Positions 1-6,539 of a DNA stretch of 12,152 bases are shown here, piece by piece. The position numbers and the translations under genes are program-made. The stretch covers positions 1 to 12,152 of the forward strand of contig PLUJ01000151.1 in the NCBI GenBank assembly GCA_003165455.1. Direction: 5' to 3'. How positions within the stretch are numbered: the stretch's first letter is position 1; every line of letters starts with the position of its first letter. Under the pieces are notes generated by a model. It ran no database searches. It saw only the letters and a list, made by a program, of their open reading frames with translations, and was not told where the DNA came from. Origin of the DNA: Acidobacteriaceae bacterium (GTDB taxonomy: Bacteria > Acidobacteriota > Terriglobia > Terriglobales > Acidobacteriaceae).

Positions 1-811
1 TGGCGCTGCGGAATTTCTGGCGGAAGTCGGTGCCCTCCAGTGTGATGATGCGGCACATCTCGTGCAGCCGCGAGCGCATGCGCTCACCGATGCGATCACC
101 CAGACTCTCGGCCCGTGTTGCCGCTCTCACCGCGGATCCCGCACCGCTTGCGCCAGAGGCCGGCTGATCCTCAAAATTTGTGGTGATAATGGTGGTGCGG
201 TTGTCATTGTAGCGGCTGTTTAAAATCAGGCTCACAGTGTCCCAGACCCATTCCGTCGGCTTCACCGCTCCCAGTTCGTCGAGCACCAGAACATCGGTTT
301 CAAAGACTGGACGTAGTACGTCCAGTTCCGTGGTCTGCACCGTCGAATTGTAAGAATTTTGAATTTCCTTGAGCAGTTCGCGATAGTCGTAGAACAAGCA
401 CGAAATACCCTTATTAAGGATCAGGTCCTTGGTGATCGCGACCGCGAGATGCGTTTTGCCAGTACCAATTTTGCCAACGATTAAGAGCCCTGTACCATCG
501 CGCGGATCGTACTCTTGCGCGAATTTAGCTGCCGACAGGTAGGCAAACGCCAATGAAGGATGAGCGCCAGGAAAATCCGTGGTGTAGCTGGCAAGTTCGC
601 AATGCTCATACCTCTTTGGGATTCGAGCGGCGGCCAGCAGGTTTCGATTTCGCTCGCGCAATTGGCAATCACACCGGGTTACGCGGCGATCCTTCGGAGC
701 GCCCGACTTCGCAGGCAGCGTCTTCCAGCCTGTTCCTTCGCATAGCGGGCAAACTTCTGCTGTTGTCGTGGTCAACATCGCTTCGCCGCTCACGGGTTCC
801 TTAGTCTGCAT
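1..811 (-). CDS. DnaC/IstB-like AAA+ ATPase, probable helicase loader (3' end outside window)
   Basis: The reading frame runs uninterrupted from an ATG at 811 to the left edge, giving 270 residues of an incomplete protein. Residues 113-120 are a Walker A motif (GKIGTGKT), 174-180 (VLVLDEL) a Walker B, TTN at 210-212 a likely sensor I, and R245 near the visible end could be the arginine finger. An N-terminal CPLC (21-24) and CDC (47-49) form a probable zinc-binding knuckle, as in DnaC/DnaI-type loaders with a cysteine-rich N-terminus. The family binds ATP and loads replicative helicase; IstB, the transposition helper, shares the same core. No transposase (istA) is seen nearby, so a host loader is more likely, although the left flank is not visible. 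No good Shine-Dalgarno precedes the ATG; a TACAAT lies 9 bases upstream, so the transcript may be leaderless. The gene is divergent from hup. Family assignment is firm; exact role is moderate. Confidence 0.88.
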   Translation of the reverse strand, partial: MQTKEPVSGEAMLTTTTAEVCPLCEGTGWKTLPAKSGAPKDRRVTRCDCQLRERNRNLLAAARIPKRYEHCELASYTTDFPGAHPSLAFAYLSAAKFAQEYDPRDGTGLLIVGKIGTGKTHLAVAITKDLILNKGISCLFYDYRELLKEIQNSYNSTVQTTELDVLRPVFETDVLVLDELGAVKPTEWVWDTVSLILNSRYNDNRTTIITTNFEDQPASGASGAGSAVRAATRAESLGDRIGERMRSRLHEMCRIITLEGTDFRQKFRSA

Positions 812-820
812 GTTTTCACG

Positions 821-826
821 ATTGTA
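821..826 (-). promoter_or_regulatory. Candidate -10 element (TACAAT) of the dnaC-like gene
   Basis: On the minus strand TACAAT ends 9 bases before the ATG at 811. With normal -10 to start-site spacing, transcription would begin at or within about 3 bases of the ATG, giving a leaderless mRNA. This fits the lack of a Shine-Dalgarno. No convincing -35 hexamer is visible 16-18 bases upstream. The same arrangement occurs at ruvA. Confidence 0.35.
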
Positions 827-1037
827 TCTTTACACTTTGCACTTCGACGCGTGCTAGCGCAAGCCAGAAAGAGCACATCCCTGTGAAGAACCTGTGCGGC
901 AGCCGCGATGGCTGTGGAGTACCGAGGAAAAGCCGAACCAAGCGGACGTATTCGTGGCAGATCTCTAAACCACGCTTCCCTAGCCCCACTCCGGACCCAG
1001 GGAGTGCGAAACAGGCTTCCGGCGCGGATTTTCACTG

Positions 1038-1067
1038 TTGACATTCTGCCCAGAGAGAGGAGAATAC
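1038..1067 (+). promoter_or_regulatory. Weak candidate promoter for hup
   Basis: A perfect TTGACA (1038-1043) is followed 17-18 bases later by AGAATA/GAATAC (1061-1067), a poor -10 match. A short inverted repeat (GAGG at 1057-1060 and CCTC at 1067-1070) overlaps the -10 area. If used, the hup leader would be about 80 bases long. The call rests mainly on the -35 hexamer. Confidence 0.25.
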
Positions 1068-1153
1068 CTCCCATCAGGTTTCCCAGCCCAGGCAAGAGCT
1101 TTTTGTCCTCCCGGTTTTGTGCTGGGTAAGAAAGAGACCTGTGAGGAGAAACT

Positions 1154-1432
1154 ATGAACAAAGCGGATCTGGTTGACAAGATCGCCGGCGCTTGCGAAAT
1201 CAGCAAGGCGCAAGCTACAACCGCGATTGATACAACGGTAAGCAGCATCACGGGTGCACTTCGCAAAGGGGATCGAGTTGCCCTGATAGGATTCGGCACC
1301 TTCTCGATTTCGCAGAGAAAGGCTCGGAATGGGCGCAATCCGCAGACTGGCGCCACTATCAAGATCGCTGCCCGCAAGGTCGCTAAATTTTCCCCTGGGG
1401 CCGAGTTGAAAAAAGCGGTAAACAAAAAGTAA
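1154..1432 (+). CDS. hup: HU-type DNA-binding nucleoid protein
   Basis: The 92-residue product has the full HU/IHF fold and normal family length. It opens MNKADLVDKIA, continues with the helical dimerisation part, then GFGTFSISQRKARNGRNPQTG at about 50-70, the hallmark beta-arm region, and KFSPGAELKKAVN at the C-terminus. HU is a dimeric, sequence-independent protein that bends DNA and organises the nucleoid. The ATG at 1154 is fixed by a good Shine-Dalgarno, GAGGAG at 1143-1148, five bases upstream. The gene appears monocistronic: an intrinsic terminator follows 21 bases after the stop. The arm carries the usual R-x-x-R-N-P-x-T-G pattern, which favours HU over IHF, though the two cannot be fully separated by sequence alone. 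Confidence 0.95.
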   Translation: MNKADLVDKIAGACEISKAQATTAIDTTVSSITGALRKGDRVALIGFGTFSISQRKARNGRNPQTGATIKIAARKVAKFSPGAELKKAVNKK

Positions 1433-1453
1433 GCGCGTAGAAATTTGCGTTAG

Positions 1454-1481
1454 AAACGGCAGGGCTGGCCCTGCCGTTTTT
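1454..1481 (+). terminator. Rho-independent terminator after hup
   Basis: AAACGGCAGGGC (1454-1465) pairs with GCCCTGCCGTTT (1468-1479), a GC-rich perfect stem with a minimal loop (in practice 11 pairs around CTGG), followed by a T tract (1477-1481). It separates hup from ruvA transcription. Confidence 0.9.
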
Positions 1482-1520
1482 CATGTTTGGCGTACCCCGA
1501 TTCAATCCAGCGGTTGCGGC

Positions 1521-1526
1521 TACAAT
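1521..1526 (+). promoter_or_regulatory. Candidate -10 element (TACAAT) of ruvA
   Basis: TACAAT ends 9 bases before the ruvA ATG, the same distance as at the dnaC-like gene. It lies downstream of the hup terminator, so ruvA needs its own promoter here. No clear -35 is found. Together with the missing Shine-Dalgarno this points to a leaderless or near-leaderless mRNA. Confidence 0.4.
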
Positions 1527-1535
1527 GGCCTCAAT

Positions 1536-2126
1536 ATGATCGCCCATTTGCGCGGAAAATTACTGGCCAAACATCCCAACCAGGTTGTGATCGAGACGGC
1601 AGGCGTCGGCTACGAAGCAACCATCAGCATTCCAACTTTTTCAGAGTTGCCGGAGTGCGGGGTAGAAATCGCCCTGCACATTCACACTCACGTGCGGGAA
1701 GATTTGATTGCGCTGTACGGTTTCATTCATCCGGCGGAGAAGCGACTGTTTGAGAAATTAATCACAGTCAGCGGAATTGGGCCAAAGCTGGCTATTACTA
1801 TTTTGAGCGGAATGCCGACGGAAGAAATGACGCGGGCAATCCGGGGCAATGATCTTGGCCGGCTGACGAAGATTCCCGGGATCGGCAAGAAAACCGCGGA
1901 ACGCATGGTGCTGGAACTCCGTGACAAATTGCCCGAACCAGCCGCAGCTTCGGTGGCTGCAATCGCTACAATGAGTAGCGCCGAAGAAGATGTTCTTTCT
2001 GCGCTGGTGAACCTGGGTTATCAGCGTACAGTGGCCGAGAAAGTGCTTTCGAACGTCACCAGGAGCGGAAGTGGAAAATCTTTCGACGCGATCTTTCGGG
2101 ACGCATTGGCTACGCTATCGAAGTGA
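1536..2126 (+). CDS. ruvA: Holliday junction branch-migration protein RuvA
   Basis: The 196-residue product matches RuvA in length and layout. The N-terminal OB fold (1-62) begins MIAHLRGKLL and carries the acidic-pin residues E55 and D56 in THVREDLIALYGF. Two helix-hairpin-helix motifs follow, VSGIGPKLA (78-86) and IPGIGKKTAERM (113-124). A flexible alanine-rich linker (about 134-146) leads to the C-terminal domain III (about 148-196), which contacts RuvB. RuvA tetramers bind four-way junctions and direct the RuvB motor in recombination repair. Neither ruvB nor ruvC is adjacent in the window, so the ruv genes are split here. The start lacks a Shine-Dalgarno, but MIAHLRG is the family's usual N-terminus, so the ATG is well supported. 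The gene is convergent with the TPR-glycosyltransferase gene, 59 bases away, with no strong terminator hairpin seen between them. Confidence 0.96.
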   Translation: MIAHLRGKLLAKHPNQVVIETAGVGYEATISIPTFSELPECGVEIALHIHTHVREDLIALYGFIHPAEKRLFEKLITVSGIGPKLAITILSGMPTEEMTRAIRGNDLGRLTKIPGIGKKTAERMVLELRDKLPEPAAASVAAIATMSSAEEDVLSALVNLGYQRTVAEKVLSNVTRSGSGKSFDAIFRDALATLSK

Positions 2127-2185
2127 AAACGCCAGAGCACTTAGTCATAACGCGGAAAGTTTTTGAGTCTGTCGGCTCAGATAAG

Positions 2186-3952
2186 TCACAGTAAACTTCG
2201 TACCTTGTCCGCAACAGATTGCCAATCGCCACGTTTGTCTTGCCGGAACAGTCTCGCGGTGGGGTACCAAGGGCTGTCCTCCCGCACTTGAAGCCAGCGC
2301 CAATCCGCAGCGAAGGGAAGCAGGACAAAAGTTGGAATCCCGAGCGCAGCCGCCAGATGCGCCGTGGAATTATCGATTGTAACCACAACGTCCATGGCGG
2401 CGATCTGAGCCGCGAAGAGATCGATATCTGACAACTGATCCACGGAGCGATCGACGAGGATCGGCGCCCCAGCCTCCAGTGCCTGCTTTTCCAGTGTTCC
2501 GTGATCTCCATACTGCAGGCTTACCCAGTGGTACTGCGGCATCGCAAACAGTGAGGCGAACACCGCAAGATCGATGGAACGGTTTCGCCCAGAGTTCCGG
2601 CTATTTGTATGCCACGCGATTCCCGCGAGCCGTTTTCCGCTTGGATCTGCATAGCGATAGCGAAACCGTTCTCGCGCATCCGGGTCGGCAACAAGGTACG
2701 GCGACGTGGTCGCCGCAAAAGCAGCTTTCGTCGCGCGGAACAAACCGGGCAGACTGCCACTTGGCAAGTGTGCGGCAAAAGCAGGCTCCGCGGCTTGGCC
2801 CTGCTCTCGAGACGGCCGAACGATCACGGTAACCTCTGGGAAAGAACGGGCGAAGAGAGATTGCAGCCGGGGAGCGCAATCCAGAATGAGTTTGTTGCCC
2901 GTGCGCATTGCATCCGGTATCAGTCCCGCGAACATGATTTCGTCGCCGATGCCCTGTTCGCCCCAGATCAACACCGGCCCCGATGAGAGCTTGGCGCCCC
3001 TCCAAAGCGGTTGCAGGTAGTTGCGCATCGGCGTGTTGTGGTCCTTGGTTCGCCATCGCCAATCAAAGTTCTGCCAGCCCTCGGCGTATTCGCCTTGAAG
3101 CAGTTGAACCAAAGACTCGCTGAAAGCTGCCTGGGCAAAGTCCGGCTGCAAAGCCCGAGCTCTGCGATAACAGTCGATCGCTTCAGCAGGTTTGCCAAAC
3201 GCCTGCAGCGCGCAACCCACGCTATAGTGAGCCTTGGCGTAACCGGGGTGAACGTGGAGTACACGTTCATAAAACACCATCGCTTCTTCCAATTTGCCCT
3301 GTGCCTGAAGTACGTTCCCCCAATTATGGAGAGCCTCGTACTTTCCATGATCGATGGCCAGCGAGCGCTTGAAGCATCCGATGGTTTCGTCAAACTTTTC
3401 CTGACTCCGCAGCGTATTACCGAGGTTATAGTGCGCTTCCGCCAGGCCTGGATTTAAAGCCAGGGCCTGTTCATAGCAGGCAATGGCATCCTCCAGTTTG
3501 TCCTGAGCATGGAACACATTTCCCAGGTTGTAATGCGCTTCGGCTAGGGCCGGCTTGAGAGCCAGCGCATTCTGGTAACAGCAGGCCGCTTCTTCCAATT
3601 TATTTTGAGAGTGGAATATGGTCCCCAAATTGGAATGGTAGGCAGCGGTTGTTGGGTTGATCGCGATCGCCGCTTGAACCATCTCAATCGCCTTCTGAGG
3701 GTCTCCCGCATGGAACGCCATCATACCCAGCAGATGCAGGCTGTCCTCATGATTAGGATCGACGGTCAGAATATCGCGGTAAATCTGTTGAGCCTCAACC
3801 AAATGCCCAGCGCGATGATACTGAAGAGCTCTCTTCAGTAGGTCGTTGGTGATCGCAGATTCTTCGCCGATCGGTGTCACTGACCGATTCGGCGGTTTTA
3901 AGAAAAAGTGCTCATTGCGCTTCACTCGGTTTCCGCGATTCGCTTTGCTCAT
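2186..3952 (-). CDS. TPR-repeat protein with C-terminal GT9-like glycosyltransferase domain
   Basis: The 588-residue protein has about 34 N-terminal residues of no clear fold, then seven to eight tetratricopeptide repeats (about 34-300) with the usual pattern, for example AEAHYNLGNVFHAQDKLEDA at 137-156. The C-terminal part (about 325-588) is a GT-B-type domain related to the GT9 (ADP-heptose transferase) superfamily: GPVLIWGEQGIGDEIMFAG (325-343), GIAWHTN (444-450), and DNSTAHLAAALGIPTFVLLP (527-546), the motif typical of the donor-binding half. Such TPR-GT9 proteins are usually annotated as putative glycosyltransferases; donor and acceptor are not known. The ATG at 3952 lies inside the 3' end of the upstream glycosyltransferase gene (41-base overlap, different frame), with GAGG about 7 bases before it, which implies translational coupling. 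It is the last gene of a three-gene operon. No signal peptide or membrane segment is apparent. Domain calls are confident; biochemical function is not. Confidence 0.88.
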   Translation of the reverse strand: MSKANRGNRVKRNEHFFLKPPNRSVTPIGEESAITNDLLKRALQYHRAGHLVEAQQIYRDILTVDPNHEDSLHLLGMMAFHAGDPQKAIEMVQAAIAINPTTAAYHSNLGTIFHSQNKLEEAACCYQNALALKPALAEAHYNLGNVFHAQDKLEDAIACYEQALALNPGLAEAHYNLGNTLRSQEKFDETIGCFKRSLAIDHGKYEALHNWGNVLQAQGKLEEAMVFYERVLHVHPGYAKAHYSVGCALQAFGKPAEAIDCYRRARALQPDFAQAAFSESLVQLLQGEYAEGWQNFDWRWRTKDHNTPMRNYLQPLWRGAKLSSGPVLIWGEQGIGDEIMFAGLIPDAMRTGNKLILDCAPRLQSLFARSFPEVTVIVRPSREQGQAAEPAFAAHLPSGSLPGLFRATKAAFAATTSPYLVADPDARERFRYRYADPSGKRLAGIAWHTNSRNSGRNRSIDLAVFASLFAMPQYHWVSLQYGDHGTLEKQALEAGAPILVDRSVDQLSDIDLFAAQIAAMDVVVTIDNSTAHLAAALGIPTFVLLPFAADWRWLQVREDSPWYPTARLFRQDKRGDWQSVADKVRSLL

Positions 3953-4703
3953 GACGCGACCTCGAGTCTCCTACAAATTGATAGGCGCCCGTGTGGGTTA
4001 GTTTGCTTGCAGTGTCAATCCAGATCTCGCCGCCGATCCTCCGCCATCGCAGGCAGAAAGAATAATCCTCACTCAGGTAGGCACCAGTTTCCGGTTCGAT
4101 GATGCAATCGAAAAGAGCAAACAGATTCGAGCTCTGCGCAGCAGAGCATCGCGAGCCTGACATGGGTAGACCTTGCACGTGGCTAAAATGGGTTTCGGAA
4201 TAAGCCGCGATCATTCGCTCAATGGCCCGGCGCTGGATCAATTGAAATCCTCCTCCGATGTAAATTCCGGTGGCAAACCCTCCTTCCCGCTTGCGTTCCT
4301 TTTCTGGGCAAAAAGTTCCCACATAGGTAAGCGCAGCCTCCTTCACAGTCTCACCATATTTCACGCAACGTTGTGGGATCAGGTCCCAGTCAACCGATTT
4401 CAAGGGATAAAGGGCTCCGCTAAATTCCTTATCGAATTTGAGCAGCCGTTCCACCTGCTCCGGTTCAAAGCTGATGTCGGCGTCTACAAACAACAGATGC
4501 GTGGCCCTCGTATCGTCCAAGAAGGCTGCAACGAGCGTGCTGCGCGCCCGTGAGATCAGCGCGTCATACCCCACTAACGATATAAATACTTCGAACCCAG
4601 CTGACTTCGCGTAGCTCATCAGCCGCATCATGGACAGCATGTAGGTCTGCGTCACCATGCCGCCGTAGCAGGGAGTCGCGACCAGGATCGACCGTTGTTT
4701 CAT
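3912..4703 (-). CDS. GT-A-type glycosyltransferase-like protein
   Basis: The 263-residue protein opens with a beta strand, ILVATPCYGG (6-15), then YDALISRARSTLVAAFL (46-62) and LLFVDADISFEP (70-81), whose D74-A-D76 is a plausible DxD metal/nucleotide-sugar site. SEDYSFCLRWRRIGGEIWID (211-230) resembles the acceptor-side acidic motif of GT2-like enzymes, and LTHTGAYQF (235-243) supplies a late histidine often seen near the metal. This supports a small soluble GT-A enzyme. No transmembrane segment is visible. The last 20 or so residues are polar and probably disordered; this stretch overlaps the TPR-GT start codon region. The ATG follows the upstream stop by five bases with only weak Shine-Dalgarno character, so coupling is likely. 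Sugar donor and acceptor cannot be read from the sequence. Confidence 0.8.
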   Translation of the reverse strand: MKQRSILVATPCYGGMVTQTYMLSMMRLMSYAKSAGFEVFISLVGYDALISRARSTLVAAFLDDTRATHLLFVDADISFEPEQVERLLKFDKEFSGALYPLKSVDWDLIPQRCVKYGETVKEAALTYVGTFCPEKERKREGGFATGIYIGGGFQLIQRRAIERMIAAYSETHFSHVQGLPMSGSRCSAAQSSNLFALFDCIIEPETGAYLSEDYSFCLRWRRIGGEIWIDTASKLTHTGAYQFVGDSRSRHEQSESRKPSEAQ

Positions 4704-4708
4704 AACAG

Positions 4709-4987
4709 TTACGCCCAGTCTGATACTGAGTTGTGACCGGGTTCTGCGTCTTGTTCTGCTACTTTCTTCCCACTTCCGCGCTGTCGTGGATGCCTTTCTT
4801 GCCGGGATTCCGGCTCCGCATTCAGATCAACAACGCACGCTTCGCTAGCTTCGGCTTCCACCTCGTAACCGAAGCCGAGCAGTTTCTTTCGGGTACGTTC
4901 GACTTCGCGTTTGGCTGCCGACTTCTGTGCGGCATAAAGAGAGTTCAGTTCGGTGTTCGGACTGATCAGATTCGGGTGGATGTGCAT
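4709..4987 (-). CDS. Small helical protein of unknown function, first gene of the glycosyltransferase operon
   Basis: This 92-residue protein is not matched to a named family. Residues 13-40 (from ELNSLYAAQKSAAKREVERT onward) are strongly helical and charged and could form a short coiled coil. The C-terminal half is polar, rich in E, R, Q, S and G, and probably disordered. There is one cysteine and no membrane segment or signal peptide. I accept it as a real gene because of a near-ideal ribosome binding site (GAGGAGGG at 4993-5000, five bases before the ATG) and because its stop is five bases from the next gene's ATG in the same operon. A partner or scaffold for the glycosyltransferases is possible, but that is only inference from position. 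Confidence 0.72.
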   Translation of the reverse strand: MHIHPNLISPNTELNSLYAAQKSAAKREVERTRKKLLGFGYEVEAEASEACVVDLNAEPESRQERHPRQRGSGKKVAEQDAEPGHNSVSDWA

Positions 4988-4992
4988 GAGTG

Positions 4993-5000
4993 CCCTCCTC
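4993..5000 (-). promoter_or_regulatory. Strong ribosome binding site of the small operon-leading gene
   Basis: GAGGAGGG on the minus strand, five bases before the ATG at 4987, is the strongest Shine-Dalgarno in the window and fixes this start. Confidence 0.8.
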
Positions 5001-5186
5001 GCTGATTTCTAGCCTGCTGTCCGAATAGGACTGCCGCGATGCGCTCAGCAGAGCTAGCAGCAATTCACCTACCAGATTTGAGACCTAGACCGGATCGCGC
5101 TCCCTTTGTGCCATGAAGCCAGACCCGTTCGTCGATCCATTCATCTTCGTTCAGTGGAACCAGCTCAGCTCCCGCTCATTCTTGCC

Positions 5187-5216
5187 TTACATTTACGCCG
5201 TGTGGAAATGTATAGT
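5187..5216 (+). promoter_or_regulatory. Candidate promoter of the GT21/heptose gene set
   Basis: TATAGT (5211-5216) matches the -10 consensus at five of six positions. The best upstream hexamer, TTACAT (5187-5192), is 18 bases away and weak as a -35. Transcription would start near 5223, leaving a leader of about 68 bases. Confidence 0.35.
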
Positions 5217-5279
5217 TTGAATGCCGTTTTGATCCCGCCGGAAGTGCCAGTTTTCGTGACTGGCCTTCGACCTTTTAGC

Positions 5280-5284
5280 GAGGG
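5280..5284 (+). promoter_or_regulatory. Ribosome binding site pointing to an ATT start of the GT21 gene
   Basis: GAGGG lies six bases before ATT at 5291, ideal initiation spacing. An in-frame TAG at 5276-5278 closes the frame just upstream, and no ATG, GTG or TTG occurs in frame until GTG at 5453. Confidence 0.5.
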
Positions 5285-5290
5285 AATACG

Positions 5291-6487
5291 ATTTTCTACT
5301 GGTCAATTCTGTATTTTTGCCTGGCTCTGGCCATCGGGGGGACGTTATCGGCCGCTGTTTTTCTTGGACTGGCGGCCTTCGGCGTCATTCGGTTCCGGAC
5401 GGAAGCTCGCAGTCAGGCTGGTACTGTCCCGGATGATGCGAGTCTTCCAGCAGTGTCGGTGCTCAAACCGGTGCACGGTGTCGAGGCACAACTTAAGCAA
5501 AACATTGAGAGCTTTTTTCGACAAGACTATCCTCACTACGAAGTTCTCTTTGCAGCCGATACCGCAGACGATGCTGCTCTCGAAATAGTGCGGGAGGTCT
5601 GCGCTCGATATCCCCAGATCCCTACCCGCATTTTAGTCACGGGAACGCCATGGCCTAATCCCGTCGTTTACTCTTTCCACTGCATGGCGGAGGCGGCAGC
5701 GCACGACATTCTGGTCACCACCGACAGTGACGTACAGGTCTCTCTTACTTTCTTGCGGGAGGTTGCAACGCCATTGCTTGATCCGCAGGTCGGCATGGTG
5801 ACCTGCCTGTACCGCGGCAAAAATGCCGGTGGATTTTTCTCCGGCCTGACCGCCATCGGCATGTCCGTGGAGATGACGGCAGGAGTCCTGGTTGCGAATT
5901 TGCTTGAAGGCATGAAGTTCGGCTTGGGACCGACCACAGTGGTCCGTAAGGATTCCCTCGCGAGCATTGGAGGGTACACCTCTCTCCGAGACTACATCGC
6001 TTATGACTTCGCGATCGGGAACCTCATCGCGAAGGCAGGCTACAAAGTCATGCTGTCGCGGCACATCATCGATCATGTGGTGAATCAAAAATCTTTCCGG
6101 CAGATGTGGCAGAATCAGTTGCGTTGGGCGCAGACCACCAGGTATTCGCGGCCGAAAGGTCATTTCGGAAGCGGACTCATCTTTGCCATGCCGTATGGTC
6201 TGCTCGGGTTCGTCGCGGCTGGAGCAACAAAACATTGGACACTTGGATCACTTCTGCTCAGCGCGGCCCTGGTGAATCGCTTAGTGGAAGCGTGGCTGGT
6301 GGGCTGGATTGTGGTTCGCGATCCAAGCATCCGCGGCGCGCCATGGCTGTATCCGCTGCGCGACTTGCTCGGCTTTGCGGTGTGGTTTGCCAGCTATTTG
6401 AGGCTGCGTTATGTTTGGCGGGACAGCCGATTCGAATTGAAGGGAACACGCATCGCCCTTCGTGACTCTTCGCCCAGTAGCAGATAG
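5291..6487 (+). CDS. GT21-family membrane glycosyltransferase (ceramide glucosyltransferase/HpnI-like), probable ATT start
   Basis: From ATT at 5291 the protein has 398 residues, the usual length of this family. An N-terminal hydrophobic helix (about 3-34) precedes the catalytic GT-A domain: VSVLKPVHG (55-63), SFFRQDYP (74-81), AAD (88-90, D1), TTDSD (143-147, the D145-S-D147 metal site), MVTCLYRGKNAGG (169-181), YDFAIGN with D239 (D3), and NQLRWAQTTR (275-284) in place of QxxRW. Two or three membrane helices follow (about 297-365). Relatives transfer a sugar from a nucleotide donor to a membrane lipid such as ceramide; HpnI is the hopanoid-cluster relative, but no hopanoid gene is visible here, so I give no symbol. 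Starting at GTG 5453 would delete the membrane helix and the conserved VSVLKP strand would be the very N-terminus, without a Shine-Dalgarno. It is probably the first gene of the plus-strand set; the SDR follows after 52 bases. Confidence 0.83.
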   Translation: MFYWSILYFCLALAIGGTLSAAVFLGLAAFGVIRFRTEARSQAGTVPDDASLPAVSVLKPVHGVEAQLKQNIESFFRQDYPHYEVLFAADTADDAALEIVREVCARYPQIPTRILVTGTPWPNPVVYSFHCMAEAAAHDILVTTDSDVQVSLTFLREVATPLLDPQVGMVTCLYRGKNAGGFFSGLTAIGMSVEMTAGVLVANLLEGMKFGLGPTTVVRKDSLASIGGYTSLRDYIAYDFAIGNLIAKAGYKVMLSRHIIDHVVNQKSFRQMWQNQLRWAQTTRYSRPKGHFGSGLIFAMPYGLLGFVAAGATKHWTLGSLLLSAALVNRLVEAWLVGWIVVRDPSIRGAPWLYPLRDLLGFAVWFASYLRLRYVWRDSRFELKGTRIALRDSSPSSR

Positions 6488-6530
6488 AGTTCCGGCGATT
6501 TTTATTCCGCGTTATATCTCGGCGTTAGAC

Positions 6531-6535
6531 GGAGG
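6531..6535 (+). promoter_or_regulatory. Ribosome binding site fixing a TTG start of the SDR gene
   Basis: GGAGG sits four bases before TTG at 6540. This supports starting directly at LRVFVTGAAGFIG instead of at the GTG at 6462, which would overlap the previous gene and add 26 residues not expected in the family. Confidence 0.65.
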
Positions 6536-6539
6536 TTCT

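Larger units (their letters stand above)
812..1153. other. Divergent intergenic region between the dnaC-like gene and hup
   Basis: This 342-base stretch separates two divergent genes. I see no convincing protein-coding frame; the longer open frames here lack family features and ribosome sites. It holds the candidate leaderless promoter of the dnaC-like gene at its left end, a TTGACA at 1038-1043, a small inverted repeat (CACTCC at 987-992 with GGAGTG at 1001-1006), a CCCAGC/GCTGGG pair at 1082-1087 and 1121-1126 that could fold in the hup leader, and the hup ribosome binding site. No RNA family is recognised. Confidence 0.6.
4988..5290. other. Divergent control region between the two glycosyltransferase operons
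   Basis: About 300 bases without a supported gene separate the minus-strand operon from the plus-strand heptose/GT21 set. A long plus-strand open frame crosses it from 5106 but shows no family features and runs out of frame into the GT21 gene. Visible elements are the strong minus-strand ribosome site, a plus-strand TATAGT at 5211-5216, a small GTCC/GGAC inverted repeat around 5019-5032, and GAGGG at 5280-5284 before the GT21 start. No clear minus-strand promoter is recognised. Confidence 0.55.

Noticed and set aside
1..811. IstB of an IS21-type element
   Set aside because: The AAA+ core is shared, but the cysteine-rich N-terminus and absence of istA or terminal repeats on the visible side favour a chromosomal DnaC-like loader. 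The left flank is not visible, so this is not excluded.
790..1425. Long minus-strand frame (211 codons) over hup and its upstream region
   Set aside because: It lies antisense to the well-supported HU gene, overlaps the start of the dnaC-like gene, and has no family features.
2127..2185. Possible bidirectional terminator between ruvA and the TPR-GT gene
   Set aside because: Only four- to six-base inverted repeats (TGAG/CTCA, AAGTTT/AAACTT) are present, too weak to call.
3140..3850. Roughly 102-base tandem periodicity
   Set aside because: It is explained by the 34-residue TPR units of the encoded protein; the copies are diverged and there is no spacer structure, so it is not a satellite or CRISPR array.
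5453..5455. GTG as start of the GT21 gene
   Set aside because: It would remove the N-terminal membrane helix and begin within the first conserved beta strand, and no ribosome site precedes it.
5106..5588. Plus-strand frame of 160 codons crossing the divergent region into the GT21 gene
   Set aside because: It is out of frame with the conserved glycosyltransferase, has no recognisable motif and lacks a Shine-Dalgarno.
6462..6539. GTG start extending the SDR by 26 residues
   Set aside because: The extension precedes the canonical Rossmann strand and overlaps the GT21 gene, whereas GGAGG marks TTG at 6540.
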